DNA from: Fibrobacter sp. UWR3
GTDB lineage: Bacteria; Fibrobacterota; Fibrobacteria; Fibrobacterales; Fibrobacteraceae
Reading direction: 5' to 3'
DNA length: 64,000 bases
Assembly (NCBI RefSeq): GCF_900143055.1
Contig: NZ_FRCW01000013.1
Coordinates: forward strand, 1 to 64,000
Each line of letters opens with the position of its first letter. Within the stretch, counting starts at the first letter, position 1. A model generated the notes under the pieces. That model saw only the letters and a program-made list of their open reading frames with translations. It did not search any database and was not told where the DNA came from. Of this stretch, positions 35,467 to 45,174 are shown in pieces. Made by a program: the position numbers and the translations under genes.

Positions 35467-36483
35467 ATGACAATCAACAAACAATCTCTTGCCGGCATCC
35501 TGCTTTTGACCATGGCATTTGCACTTGCCGCCTGCGGCGACGACGACAGCAGTTTCGCCCCGCGTGACGAGGAGTCGTCTAGTAGCAGTTCCGCGCAGTC
35601 GTCATCCTCGGCTCCGGTCGAGGATCTGTCGAGTAGCAGCGTGCGCTCGTCATCCTCGGCTCCGGTCGAGGATCTATCCAGCAGCTCCGTCAAGTCCTCT
35701 TCCAGCGTTGCGTCTAGTAGTTCTGCGAAATCTTCGTCTAGTGCAAAGTCTAGTTCGTCTTTTGTACTTGATACTGCGAGACTTTGTACTCCAGGATATG
35801 CTTATTGCAATCGGTCTCTTGGTGCTGATAGTTTACAAGCGGGCGCCTATAGAAAGTTTACGGACAGAAGAAACGGACGCTCTTACTTTTATTTGACCAT
35901 CAATGGAACAAATAAGGACGGTGAAGCCGCTTCTGTAACGGTAATGGTGGAAAATCTGAACATCGGGGAAATGGTCTCTGGAGACAAGGACCAATCAAAT
36001 GACTCCAAGATTGAACGCTATTGCTATGAAAATGATGAATCAAATTGTGAGGAATATGGTGGCCTCTACCAGTGGGCGGAGGCGATGCAACTGCCGAGCG
36101 AATGCAACACCAAGAGCTGCGTTGACCAGATTAAGCCGAACCACCGGGGAATCTGCCCGGAAGGCTGGCGTTTGCTGACTTACGATGATTTTTACATTGT
36201 AGTTCATGCAGATGGAAATAGGCATGGGGTTGAGGATGTGCGTGCCATGGGATTTGGCGGGTACAACTATAGCGGATACAGCTTGATTGGGGCTGGATAC
36301 AATTGGGGTTATAAGTTTACAAGTGTAGAAGAATCTACATATTGGTTTTATCCAGAAGAGTCGTTTGATTATCCTGATGAGGGCGCTTTCGCTGGATCTC
36401 AAGGAAAGTCCTCTGCGGGATTTTCTATGGAAAATCAGTATAAAACTTATGGTTTCTCTGTTCGTTGCGTGATGGTTGAATAA
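35467..36483 (+). CDS. FISUMP-domain lipoprotein with serine-rich linker
   Basis: A 338-residue lipoprotein. Signal peptide and lipobox (FALAACGD) are followed by a Ser-rich linker (about residues 37-100, blocks of SSSS with APVEDLSS). The C-terminal domain matches the Fibrobacter succinogenes major paralogous family: YFYLTINGT, VMVENLNIG, YGGLYQWAEAMQLP, HRGICPEGWRLLTYDDF and a final FSVRCVMVE. Such proteins are surface-exposed, but their function is unknown. The start at 35467 follows GAGG by 10 bases. The domain half is AT-richer than its neighbours. The linker holds two copies of a palindromic element (35601, 35649) that is intergenic elsewhere. Confidence 0.85.
   Translation: MTINKQSLAGILLLTMAFALAACGDDDSSFAPRDEESSSSSSAQSSSSAPVEDLSSSSVRSSSSAPVEDLSSSSVKSSSSVASSSSAKSSSSAKSSSSFVLDTARLCTPGYAYCNRSLGADSLQAGAYRKFTDRRNGRSYFYLTINGTNKDGEAASVTVMVENLNIGEMVSGDKDQSNDSKIERYCYENDESNCEEYGGLYQWAEAMQLPSECNTKSCVDQIKPNHRGICPEGWRLLTYDDFYIVVHADGNRHGVEDVRAMGFGGYNYSGYSLIGAGYNWGYKFTSVEESTYWFYPEESFDYPDEGAFAGSQGKSSAGFSMENQYKTYGFSVRCVMVE
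35601..35675 (+). repeat. Two palindromic elements inside the serine linker
   Basis: Copies at 35601-35627 and 35649-35675 read GTCATCCTCG, GCTCCGGT, CGAGGATCT, with a 7-bp stem ATCCTCG/CGAGGAT. They are translated as SSSAPVEDL. The same ends occur in the intergenic element at 39877-39925. Confidence 0.75.
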
Positions 36484-36520
36484 CCGTTAATCTAAACAAA
36501 ATTTTTAACAAATAAACAAG

Positions 36521-36537
36521 GCTGTCTTGAACAGCCC
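36521..36537 (+). promoter_or_regulatory. Leader hairpin before the LEPR mini-ORF
   Basis: GGCTGT and ACAGCC pair around a CTTGA loop, ending 12 bases before the ATG at 36550; GGGG lies just after the stem. It resembles the leader hairpins before the genes at 17007 and 53419. Confidence 0.4.
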
Positions 36538-36549
36538 ATTGGGGTTCGT

Positions 36550-36636
36550 ATGTCCAAAAAGGTCAACAAGAAAAAAAACACTCGTAACAACTACAAAATC
36601 GAATCGCTTGAACCGCGCCTGATGATGGATGCCTAG
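36550..36636 (+). pseudogene. 28-codon LEPR-motif mini-ORF (exoprotein N-terminus remnant)
   Basis: The frame reads MSKKVNKKKNTRNNYKIESL then EPRLMMDA and stops at TAG (36634-36636). A basic start followed by KIESLEPRxxxDA is the N-terminal signature seen on some very large bacterial exoproteins (LEPR...LDA type leaders). Here the signature is followed at once by a stop codon and then repeat-filled, non-coding DNA, so it is probably the stub of a deleted giant surface-protein gene. A genuine short leader peptide is the alternative. The ribosome site GGGG is 6 bases upstream. Confidence 0.5.
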
Positions 36637-37009
36637 AAACATCTCCTTGCAGTTTAATAAGATACCCGCGGTTCGCGAAGGCCGCAGTGATTAACAATCA
36701 CAAGGCTTTCGCAGCGCCTGATTCTTGCATGTTCCTGCAATAAGCGGTCCCGTTCCAAAAACACACTCGTGTTTTTTTGCGGAGAGAGGGCGTTTTGCAA
36801 AGCAAACAATGGAACGAAGTGATTTTGTTTGCGTGCGAAATGCCCCTCGAAGCAAACAATATTCACTTACGGGGGGTTGCAGAACCCCCGTGCGTTCGGC
36901 CATAGCCAATTGCACAAGTGCATTGGCTGCGGCACTCACTTCTGGGGGTTTTAGGGGGTGGAACCCCTTAGGCGAGGGGGCACTGGAAGACGACTTGGAC
37001 GCGTTGAAA

Positions 37010-37110
37010 AGATCCCCGCCTGCGCGGGGATGACGAGAAGGGTCGCGGGGATGACGAGATGGGTCCCGGGGATGACGAGAAGGGTCGCGGGGGAGGCCTC
37101 CCCCCCCCCC
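37010..37110 (-). repeat. Palindromic element, 21-bp tandem units and C11 tract
   Basis: 37010-37034 is the palindrome AGATCCCCGC-CTGC-GCGGGGAT-GAC, on the minus strand GTCATCCCCGC...GCGGGGATCT. Its right end is repeated as 21-bp units at 37029-37049, 37050-37070 and 37071-37091 (GATGACGAGAAGGGTCGCGGG with few changes). A run of 11 C (37100-37110) follows. Confidence 0.85.
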
Positions 37111-37133
37111 TTTTACTCTATAATAGCATACTT

Positions 37134-37158
37134 TTCTAAGTTCTAAGTTCTAAGTTCT
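37134..37158. repeat. TTCTAAG heptamer repeat
   Basis: Three perfect tandem copies of TTCTAAG at 37134-37154 plus a partial TTCT, 67 bp before the secDF start. Confidence 0.85.
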
Positions 37159-37224
37159 GCCTACTATTTTTCTACATTTGACCCGCAACTAAATGCGTAT
37201 TAATGCCTTATTAAGGGATTACAG

Positions 37225-39867
37225 ATGAACAAACATAAATTCGGCATGCGAGAATTCTTCATTCTCCTCGTCATTGCACTCTCGGCCTACACGGTTTGGC
37301 CCTCTATTCAGGTTCACTCCAAGAAGGGTGACGAAAAGAAGGCCTTCCTCAAGGAAAATCCGAAACTTTCTTCCAGGTCCATCAATTTCGGCCTCGACCT
37401 CGCCGGCGGTACGAGCATTACGCTCCAGATCGACAAGTCCGGTCTCAAGGAAGACGACGATATCCAGGACATCCAGAAGCAGTCCCTCGAAATCATCCGT
37501 AACCGCGTTGACCAGTACGGTCTTTCCGAACCGCAGATTTCGCCCTCCGGCGACGACCGTATTTTGGTCGAACTTGCCGGCGTAGACGATTCTACCGCAA
37601 AGGCCCTCGTGGGTTCCACCGCAAAGCTTGAATTCAAGATTCTCGCCGAGGCGGAAAAGTTCAATACGGTAACGACGCTCCTGAACCAGTACCTGACCCG
37701 CCAGACCACCGACGTGGCCAGCGATTCTACGGTTGCCGACTCCGCCGCCGCGGATTCTACGGTCGCCAAGGTCGATTCTGCCAAGGATACCGCCAAGGCC
37801 CTCTCCGACGAAGAACTGCTCGGCGGTTCCGTCCAGACGGCAAAGGCTGAAGATTCCACCGTTTCTGACTCCGCCGCCGAAACCGTACCGGCATCCGAGG
37901 TCGGCAAGGCTTTCAGCGATTACTACCTCCAGTTCGGCAACGGCGGGTTCATCGCCGAAGAGAACATCGAGAAGGTCAAGAAGATTCTTGAACTCGAAGG
38001 CGTCAAGAAGCTCATCCCGCGTGACGTCGCCTTTGCCTTCGGTAGCGGCCTCGAAAAGATTAACCGCGATTCCCCGGTCAAGGCCAAGCGCCTCTACCTC
38101 CTCAAGCGTCGTGCAGAAATGGGTGGCGACGACATCGTCGATGCCCGCCCGGAACGTGTTGCTGACGGTGTGAGCGCCGGTGAAGTTGCCGTCAAGCTCC
38201 GCTTCGGCGGCATCGGCCCCAAGAAGTTCTCCGCCGTTACGGCCGCGAACATCAACAAGCAGATGGCCATCGTGCTCGACAACCAGGTCATTAGCGCCCC
38301 GGTCATCAGGGATCGCATCCCGAACGGCGACGCCCAGATTACCGGCCTCGACGACATGGCCGAAGCCAACCGCCTCGCCGTCGTGCTCCGCGCGGGTGCC
38401 CTCAAGGCCCCGATGAAGATTATCGAAAGCCGCAGCGTGGGTGCCACCCTCGGTGAAGAGAACATCTCCCAGGGCTTCGGTTCCGGCGCTATCGGTCTCA
38501 TCATCTGCTTGCTCTTCATGGTGGCCTACTACCGCCTGGGCGGCCTTATCGCAAGCCTCGGTATGATTATCAACACGCTCGTGACCGCCGCCGTGATGTC
38601 GCTCTTCAACGCGACCCTCACGCTCCCCGGTATCGCAGGCTTCATCCTCGTCGTGGGTATGTCTCTCGACGCGAACGTGATTATCTACGAACGCATCCGT
38701 GAAGAACTCAAGAACGGCCTTACCGCCCGCGCTGCCGTGGCGAAGGGTTACGAACGTGCATTTACCGCGATTCTCGACTCCAACCTCACCACCGTGCTTA
38801 CCGGCCTTATCCTCTACAAGATTGGTACCGGCTCCGTGAAGGGTTTCGGTCTTACGCTTACTATCGGTATCCTCACCTCGCTCTTCTGCGCCATCACCGT
38901 GACCCGTGCAGTGCTCGACTGGAAACTCGCCAAGCGCGACGCCACCACGCTCTCCATCGGTAACGGCATCAAGGCCATCAACGAGGCGAACCTCCAGATT
39001 ATCCCGCACCGCAAGCGTTTCGGCCTCATTTCGACCATTCTCATCATCGCTTCCATCGCATGCATCGCCATCAAGGGATTCGACTTCAGCATCGACTTCA
39101 CCGGCGGCCAGGTCTACACCATCCAGTACCAGGACAACGCCAAGCACGAGACCGACCTGAACAAGGCCCTCTCCGCGGCAGGCATCTCCGGCACGAAGGT
39201 CCGTTCTCTGGGCGGTACTTCCGCGAACTCCTACCAGGTGAGCCTCCGTACCGACGACGCTAACTTCGAAACCACCATGGCCAAGGCCTTCGAGGCCGCC
39301 GGCCAGAAGTGCGAAATCGTTGCCAAGGACACCGTGGGTCCGACCATCGGTGCAGAACTCCGCTTCAACGCTATCTTGTCCGTAATCCTCGCCTGGCTCG
39401 GAATCCTGCTCTACGTGTGGTTCCGTTTCGGCAAGTTCGGTCTTGGCTTCGGCGTGGCCGCAGTGCTCGGCCTCGTGCACGATACCATCATCACGCTCGG
39501 CTTCATCTCGGCATTCAGCCTCTCCTTCGACGGCGCCCTCATCGCATCGCTCCTGACAATGATTGGTTACTCCGTGAACGATACCATCGTGAACTTCGAC
39601 CGTATCCGTGAAAACACGAGCGTCTACGGTTCCGCGAACTTCGGCGAAACCATCAACCGCTCCTTGAACCAGTGCTTCAGCCGTACCATGGTGACCTCCC
39701 TCACGACTTTGTTCGTGTGCGTGATCCTCGCCGTGATGGGCGGTTCCTCCATCCGCGACTTCGGCCTCGTGCAGTGCTTCGGTATCCTCATCGGTACCTA
39801 CTCCTCCGTGTGCATCTGCTCTCCGATTGTTCTGTGGTGGTCCAACCGCTTCAAGAAGGGCGTGTAA
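37225..39867 (+). CDS. secDF: SecDF fused protein translocase subunit
   Basis: An 880-residue inner-membrane protein joining SecD and SecF, which uses the proton gradient to drive late steps of Sec export. The SecD part has NFGLDLAGGTSITLQID, the P1 periplasmic domain and VGATLGEENISQGFGSGAIG, and ends in VGMSLDANVIIYERIREEL. The SecF part starts near residue 590 with DFSIDFTGGQVYTIQYQ and ends in GYSVNDTIVNFDRIREN. In the periplasmic region, about residues 155-235, is an Ala/Asp/Ser/Thr insertion (DSTVADSAAADSTVAKVDSA) like the linker in YidC. Codon choice (CGT, GGT, ATC) suggests strong expression. A terminator follows at 39931. Confidence 0.96.
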   Translation: MNKHKFGMREFFILLVIALSAYTVWPSIQVHSKKGDEKKAFLKENPKLSSRSINFGLDLAGGTSITLQIDKSGLKEDDDIQDIQKQSLEIIRNRVDQYGLSEPQISPSGDDRILVELAGVDDSTAKALVGSTAKLEFKILAEAEKFNTVTTLLNQYLTRQTTDVASDSTVADSAAADSTVAKVDSAKDTAKALSDEELLGGSVQTAKAEDSTVSDSAAETVPASEVGKAFSDYYLQFGNGGFIAEENIEKVKKILELEGVKKLIPRDVAFAFGSGLEKINRDSPVKAKRLYLLKRRAEMGGDDIVDARPERVADGVSAGEVAVKLRFGGIGPKKFSAVTAANINKQMAIVLDNQVISAPVIRDRIPNGDAQITGLDDMAEANRLAVVLRAGALKAPMKIIESRSVGATLGEENISQGFGSGAIGLIICLLFMVAYYRLGGLIASLGMIINTLVTAAVMSLFNATLTLPGIAGFILVVGMSLDANVIIYERIREELKNGLTARAAVAKGYERAFTAILDSNLTTVLTGLILYKIGTGSVKGFGLTLTIGILTSLFCAITVTRAVLDWKLAKRDATTLSIGNGIKAINEANLQIIPHRKRFGLISTILIIASIACIAIKGFDFSIDFTGGQVYTIQYQDNAKHETDLNKALSAAGISGTKVRSLGGTSANSYQVSLRTDDANFETTMAKAFEAAGQKCEIVAKDTVGPTIGAELRFNAILSVILAWLGILLYVWFRFGKFGLGFGVAAVLGLVHDTIITLGFISAFSLSFDGALIASLLTMIGYSVNDTIVNFDRIRENTSVYGSANFGETINRSLNQCFSRTMVTSLTTLFVCVILAVMGGSSIRDFGLVQCFGILIGTYSSVCICSPIVLWWSNRFKKGV

Positions 39868-39876
39868 TACCCGATT

Positions 39877-39925
39877 GTCATCCTCGCGACCTGTGGTGAG
39901 CGTAGTCGAACCAAGGCGAGGATCT
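39877..39925 (+). repeat. Palindromic element between secDF and corA
   Basis: Begins GTCATCCTCG and ends CGAGGATCT, with a 7-bp terminal stem (ATCCTCG/CGAGGAT) and a 27-nt interior. It shares both ends with copies at 16091, 35601, 35649, 37010 and 59380. Confidence 0.75.
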
Positions 39926-39930
39926 AAAAA

Positions 39931-39957
39931 ACCTCGGCACCATGCCGGGGCTTTTTT
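39931..39957 (+). terminator. Intrinsic terminator of secDF
   Basis: CCTCGGCA (39932-39939) pairs with TGCCGGGG (39943-39950) around CCA, followed by CTTTTTT. Confidence 0.88.
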
Positions 39958-39971
39958 CTTTATTACAAAAC

Positions 39972-40000
39972 TTGCGGTTTCCGCGAGTTTTTTCTATATT
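39972..40000 (+). promoter_or_regulatory. Promoter of corA
   Basis: TTGCGG (39972-39977), a 17-bp spacer and TATATT (39995-40000), followed by a 27-nt leader that carries the ribosome site AAAGGGGG. It shows TATATT as a -10 box with a good -35 partner. Confidence 0.7.
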
Positions 40001-40027
40001 GGCGTGCGTTCGATCAAAGGGGGCGGT

Positions 40028-40960
40028 ATGCTCAAGTATTACAAAATCGAATCGGGCCGCATTGTTGGCGCCCCGAACGAAGATGCGGCTGACATCGTCA
40101 TCATGGGCTCCCTCAGCCAGGAACAGCGCAGCGTCCTGGTCAAGGAATACGAGATAACCGAGCATACCATCGCCTCCGCATTCGACTCCGACGAGCTTTC
40201 CCGTATCGAGTACGACGACGACTTCACGACCATCGTGTTCAAGAAGCCGAAGAACTATTCCGCCGAGGACAACTTTCAGTTCCGCGTGGAATCCTTCGGC
40301 ATATTCATCTTCAAGGACTGGGTGCTGCTCCTTACCGACAGCGACATCCCCGTGATGGACGAACGCCGCTTCTCGAAAATCGACAGCCTCAACACGTTCG
40401 TGCTCCGCGTACTGAGTTTCGCGATATCTCACTTTAACGAACACCTGCGCATTATCAACCGCATCAACGACGATTTGGAACTGCGCCTCAACACCTCGAT
40501 GGAAAACAAGTACCTGCTCAGCATGTTCAGCCTGAACAAGGGCTTGATTTACTACGTGAGCGCACTCAACAGCAACGACACGCTCCTGAAGAAACTCCAG
40601 ATGGGCAGGAGCCTCAACTGGACCGAAGCCGAACGTGAGCTGCTCGAAGATATCCAGATTGAGAACGGCCAGAGCCTGCAGCAGGCAAACATCTACGCAA
40701 ACATCTTGACATCCATGATGGATGCGCGCGCAAGCGTCATCAACAACAACGTGAACCAGCTGATGAAGAACTTGACCATCGTGACGATCTCGATATCGCT
40801 CCCGACGTTCTTCGCTAGTTTGTTCGGAATGAACGTGAAGTTGCCCTTCGGCATGAACGGCGACGCGCTCACCGGCTCGGGCATAGCCTTCTGGGGCATC
40901 ATCGCCGTCTGTATCCTTTCTGTGATTGTGTTCCTCGCCTTCTGGATGCGCAGAAAATAA
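40028..40960 (+). CDS. corA: CorA-family magnesium/divalent cation transporter
   Basis: A 310-residue CorA channel-type transporter. The cytoplasmic N-terminal alpha/beta domain (about 1-240) is followed by a long stalk helix and two C-terminal membrane helices. The family GMN signature is at SLFGMNVKLPFGMNG, the loop at the pore mouth. The C-terminus ends in basic MRRK. The start at 40028 is set by AAAGGGGG four bases upstream; longer upstream frames run through the secDF terminator and are not used. It is transcribed alone from the promoter at 39972. The metal could be Mg2+, Co2+ or Zn2+. Confidence 0.93.
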   Translation: MLKYYKIESGRIVGAPNEDAADIVIMGSLSQEQRSVLVKEYEITEHTIASAFDSDELSRIEYDDDFTTIVFKKPKNYSAEDNFQFRVESFGIFIFKDWVLLLTDSDIPVMDERRFSKIDSLNTFVLRVLSFAISHFNEHLRIINRINDDLELRLNTSMENKYLLSMFSLNKGLIYYVSALNSNDTLLKKLQMGRSLNWTEAERELLEDIQIENGQSLQQANIYANILTSMMDARASVINNNVNQLMKNLTIVTISISLPTFFASLFGMNVKLPFGMNGDALTGSGIAFWGIIAVCILSVIVFLAFWMRRK

Positions 40961-41018
40961 TGTGAAATGTGGAATGTGTAATGTGAAATGAACAATCTCT
41001 CATTTCACACTTCACATC
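40959..41018. repeat. AATGTG-type minisatellite hairpin, copy 1
   Basis: AATGTGAAATGTGGAATGTG runs on as TAATGTGAAATG (40959-40990). After a 10-nt loop, CATTTCACACTTCACAT (41001-41017) pairs with it. It lies after corA, before the convergent polyprenyl synthase end. The same sequence family is at 58759-58832. Confidence 0.8.
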
Positions 41019-41063
41019 AAGCGCGCCTTATCTACAATGTTTCACTAATTGCGCCGCAGGCGC

Positions 41064-44031
<2,968 letters not shown>

Positions 44032-44058
44032 TCACAGGAGCGAGCCTCGGGAGCCGGT

Positions 44059-44379
44059 TCAAACGAAGCGAATCGCCTTAACCACAGGCTTTCCGAGCAG
44101 CGCATTGCACCTGTCAATAATAGCATTTTTTTGCATGAAAAGTTCGCTTTTCCAGGCCGCAGAAGCCGCTTTCAGCACAAGCGTATGCTTGTCCAATTTC
44201 ACGGGTTGCACGTGCGCGCAAACAGCCTTCCCGACCACTTCCTCAAAGCGGTCCGAAAGGGTCTTGAAGTCCATACTTTCGGAGACATGCGCCTTGTCGA
44301 GAACCTTCGCAATGAGCACGCTGATATCGACAGCGCCCTCTCCCGTCACACCCTTTTTTCTACGGACAAACGGTGGCAT
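44059..44379 (-). CDS. dciA: DUF721 protein, DciA-like helicase-loader candidate
   Basis: A 106-residue basic protein with the DUF721 core: FEEVVGKAVCAHVQPVKLDKHTLVLKAASAAWKSELFMQKNAII and KPVVKAIRF. DUF721/DciA proteins assist loading of the DnaB replicative helicase in bacteria lacking DnaC/DnaI. Its place directly before gyrB agrees with the common dciA-gyrB association. The start ATG is 5 bp after the mlaE stop; only a weak AGGTC precedes it. The name is by family and context, not by experiment. Confidence 0.82.
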   Translation of the reverse strand: MPPFVRRKKGVTGEGAVDISVLIAKVLDKAHVSESMDFKTLSDRFEEVVGKAVCAHVQPVKLDKHTLVLKAASAAWKSELFMQKNAIIDRCNALLGKPVVKAIRFV

Positions 44380-44384
44380 TTGAC

Positions 44385-45167
44385 CTACACGAGCAACAGC
44401 TTAGAAAGCGTGAAACCGCCGATGAGGATGCTTGTCATGCCGGCCACCACGGTGGCCTTGGTGCTCTTGCCCACGCCCTCGGCACCGCTATGGGTGAAGA
44501 ACCCGAAAAAGCATGCGTAGCTTGCAATAAAGTAGCCGTAGAGTGTAGCCTTGATAAGGCCCACGACAAGGTCCCAGTTGTGGTAGAACATGCGCACGCC
44601 GTAAAAGAACACCGACCACGAGACTTCCTTGTACAGGTGGGCCACCTCGTAGCCGCCGGCGATGCCGATAAAGATGCTTATCACGGTAAGCGTCGGGAGC
44701 ATGATGACCGTCGCGATAAGGCGCGGCGCAAGCAGGAACTTGTAGGGGCTCAGGCCCAATACTTTATACGCATCGAGCTGTTCGGTCACCGCCATCGTGC
44801 CGAGTTCCGAACACATGGAGGCGCCAATGCGGCCAGCAAGCACCATCGCGGTAAGGATGGGGCAGAGTTCCACCATCACGGACTTGCCCACGGCCATGCC
44901 CACGAACATCATCGGGATCATGTCACCGAACTGGTAGGCAAGCTGCCACGACATGATGGCGCCCGTAGCCATCGACGCAGCAAACACCACGGGCAAGCTC
45001 GTGACGCCCACGCGATGCATCTGCTCCACGGTCGTATGGAAGTTCGTGAACGCGCCGGGAATGTTCTTGAACAGTTCCCACACGAACTTGAAGTAATTCA
45101 GCACGGTCCGCAGGAACCTACGAACAAACCTACCGAGCGCTTCCGCTATGCCGTTCAGCAATCCCAC
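44385..45167 (-). CDS. MlaE-type ABC transporter permease
   Basis: A 260-residue permease of the MlaE/YrbE family, part of phospholipid or lipid transport between the membranes. It has about five hydrophobic helices with PVVFAASMATGAIMSWQLAYQFGD, the family core CPILTAMVLAGRIGASMCSELGTMAVTEQLDA, and LLAPRLIATVIMLPTLTVIS. The start is GTG at 45167, 7 bp after the ctpA stop. The usual MlaF ATPase and MlaD substrate-binding genes are not adjacent, so they must be encoded elsewhere. Confidence 0.9.
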   Translation of the reverse strand: MGLLNGIAEALGRFVRRFLRTVLNYFKFVWELFKNIPGAFTNFHTTVEQMHRVGVTSLPVVFAASMATGAIMSWQLAYQFGDMIPMMFVGMAVGKSVMVELCPILTAMVLAGRIGASMCSELGTMAVTEQLDAYKVLGLSPYKFLLAPRLIATVIMLPTLTVISIFIGIAGGYEVAHLYKEVSWSVFFYGVRMFYHNWDLVVGLIKATLYGYFIASYACFFGFFTHSGAEGVGKSTKATVVAGMTSILIGGFTLSKLLLV

Positions 45168-45174
45168 CTAAGGC

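Larger units (their letters stand above)
36637..37224. other. 588-bp non-coding, repeat- and hairpin-filled gap
   Basis: No credible gene. Visible pieces: a hairpin with T7 at 36757-36778 (AAAAACAC/GTGTTTTT, a possible plus-strand terminator); a GGGGGTT-GCAG-AACCCCC stem at 36870-36890; an AGCCAATTGCAC/GTGCATTGGCT stem at about 36905-36928; two copies of AAGCAAACAAT; a palindromic element with three 21-bp tandem units at 37010-37091; an 11-base C run ending at 37110; and three TTCTAAG units at 37134-37154. TTGACC (37178) may serve as a -35 box for secDF. Short reading frames here look like repeat translations. Confidence 0.7.

Noticed and set aside
36905-36928. LexA-type operator at TGCACAAGTGCA
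   Set aside because: The half-sites are too close for the TGCNC-N4-GTGCA pattern I recall for Fibrobacter LexA, and the word is part of a longer hairpin in repeat DNA.
36654-37033. Short reading frames in the gap before secDF
   Set aside because: They translate repeat and hairpin DNA in several frames with no ribosome sites. They resemble spurious products of multi-copy intergenic repeats rather than genes.
37219-39480. 753-codon minus-strand frame opposite secDF
   Set aside because: Antisense of SecDF, made of Glu/Gly/Asp/Val/Arg-rich sequence with no domain or start signal.
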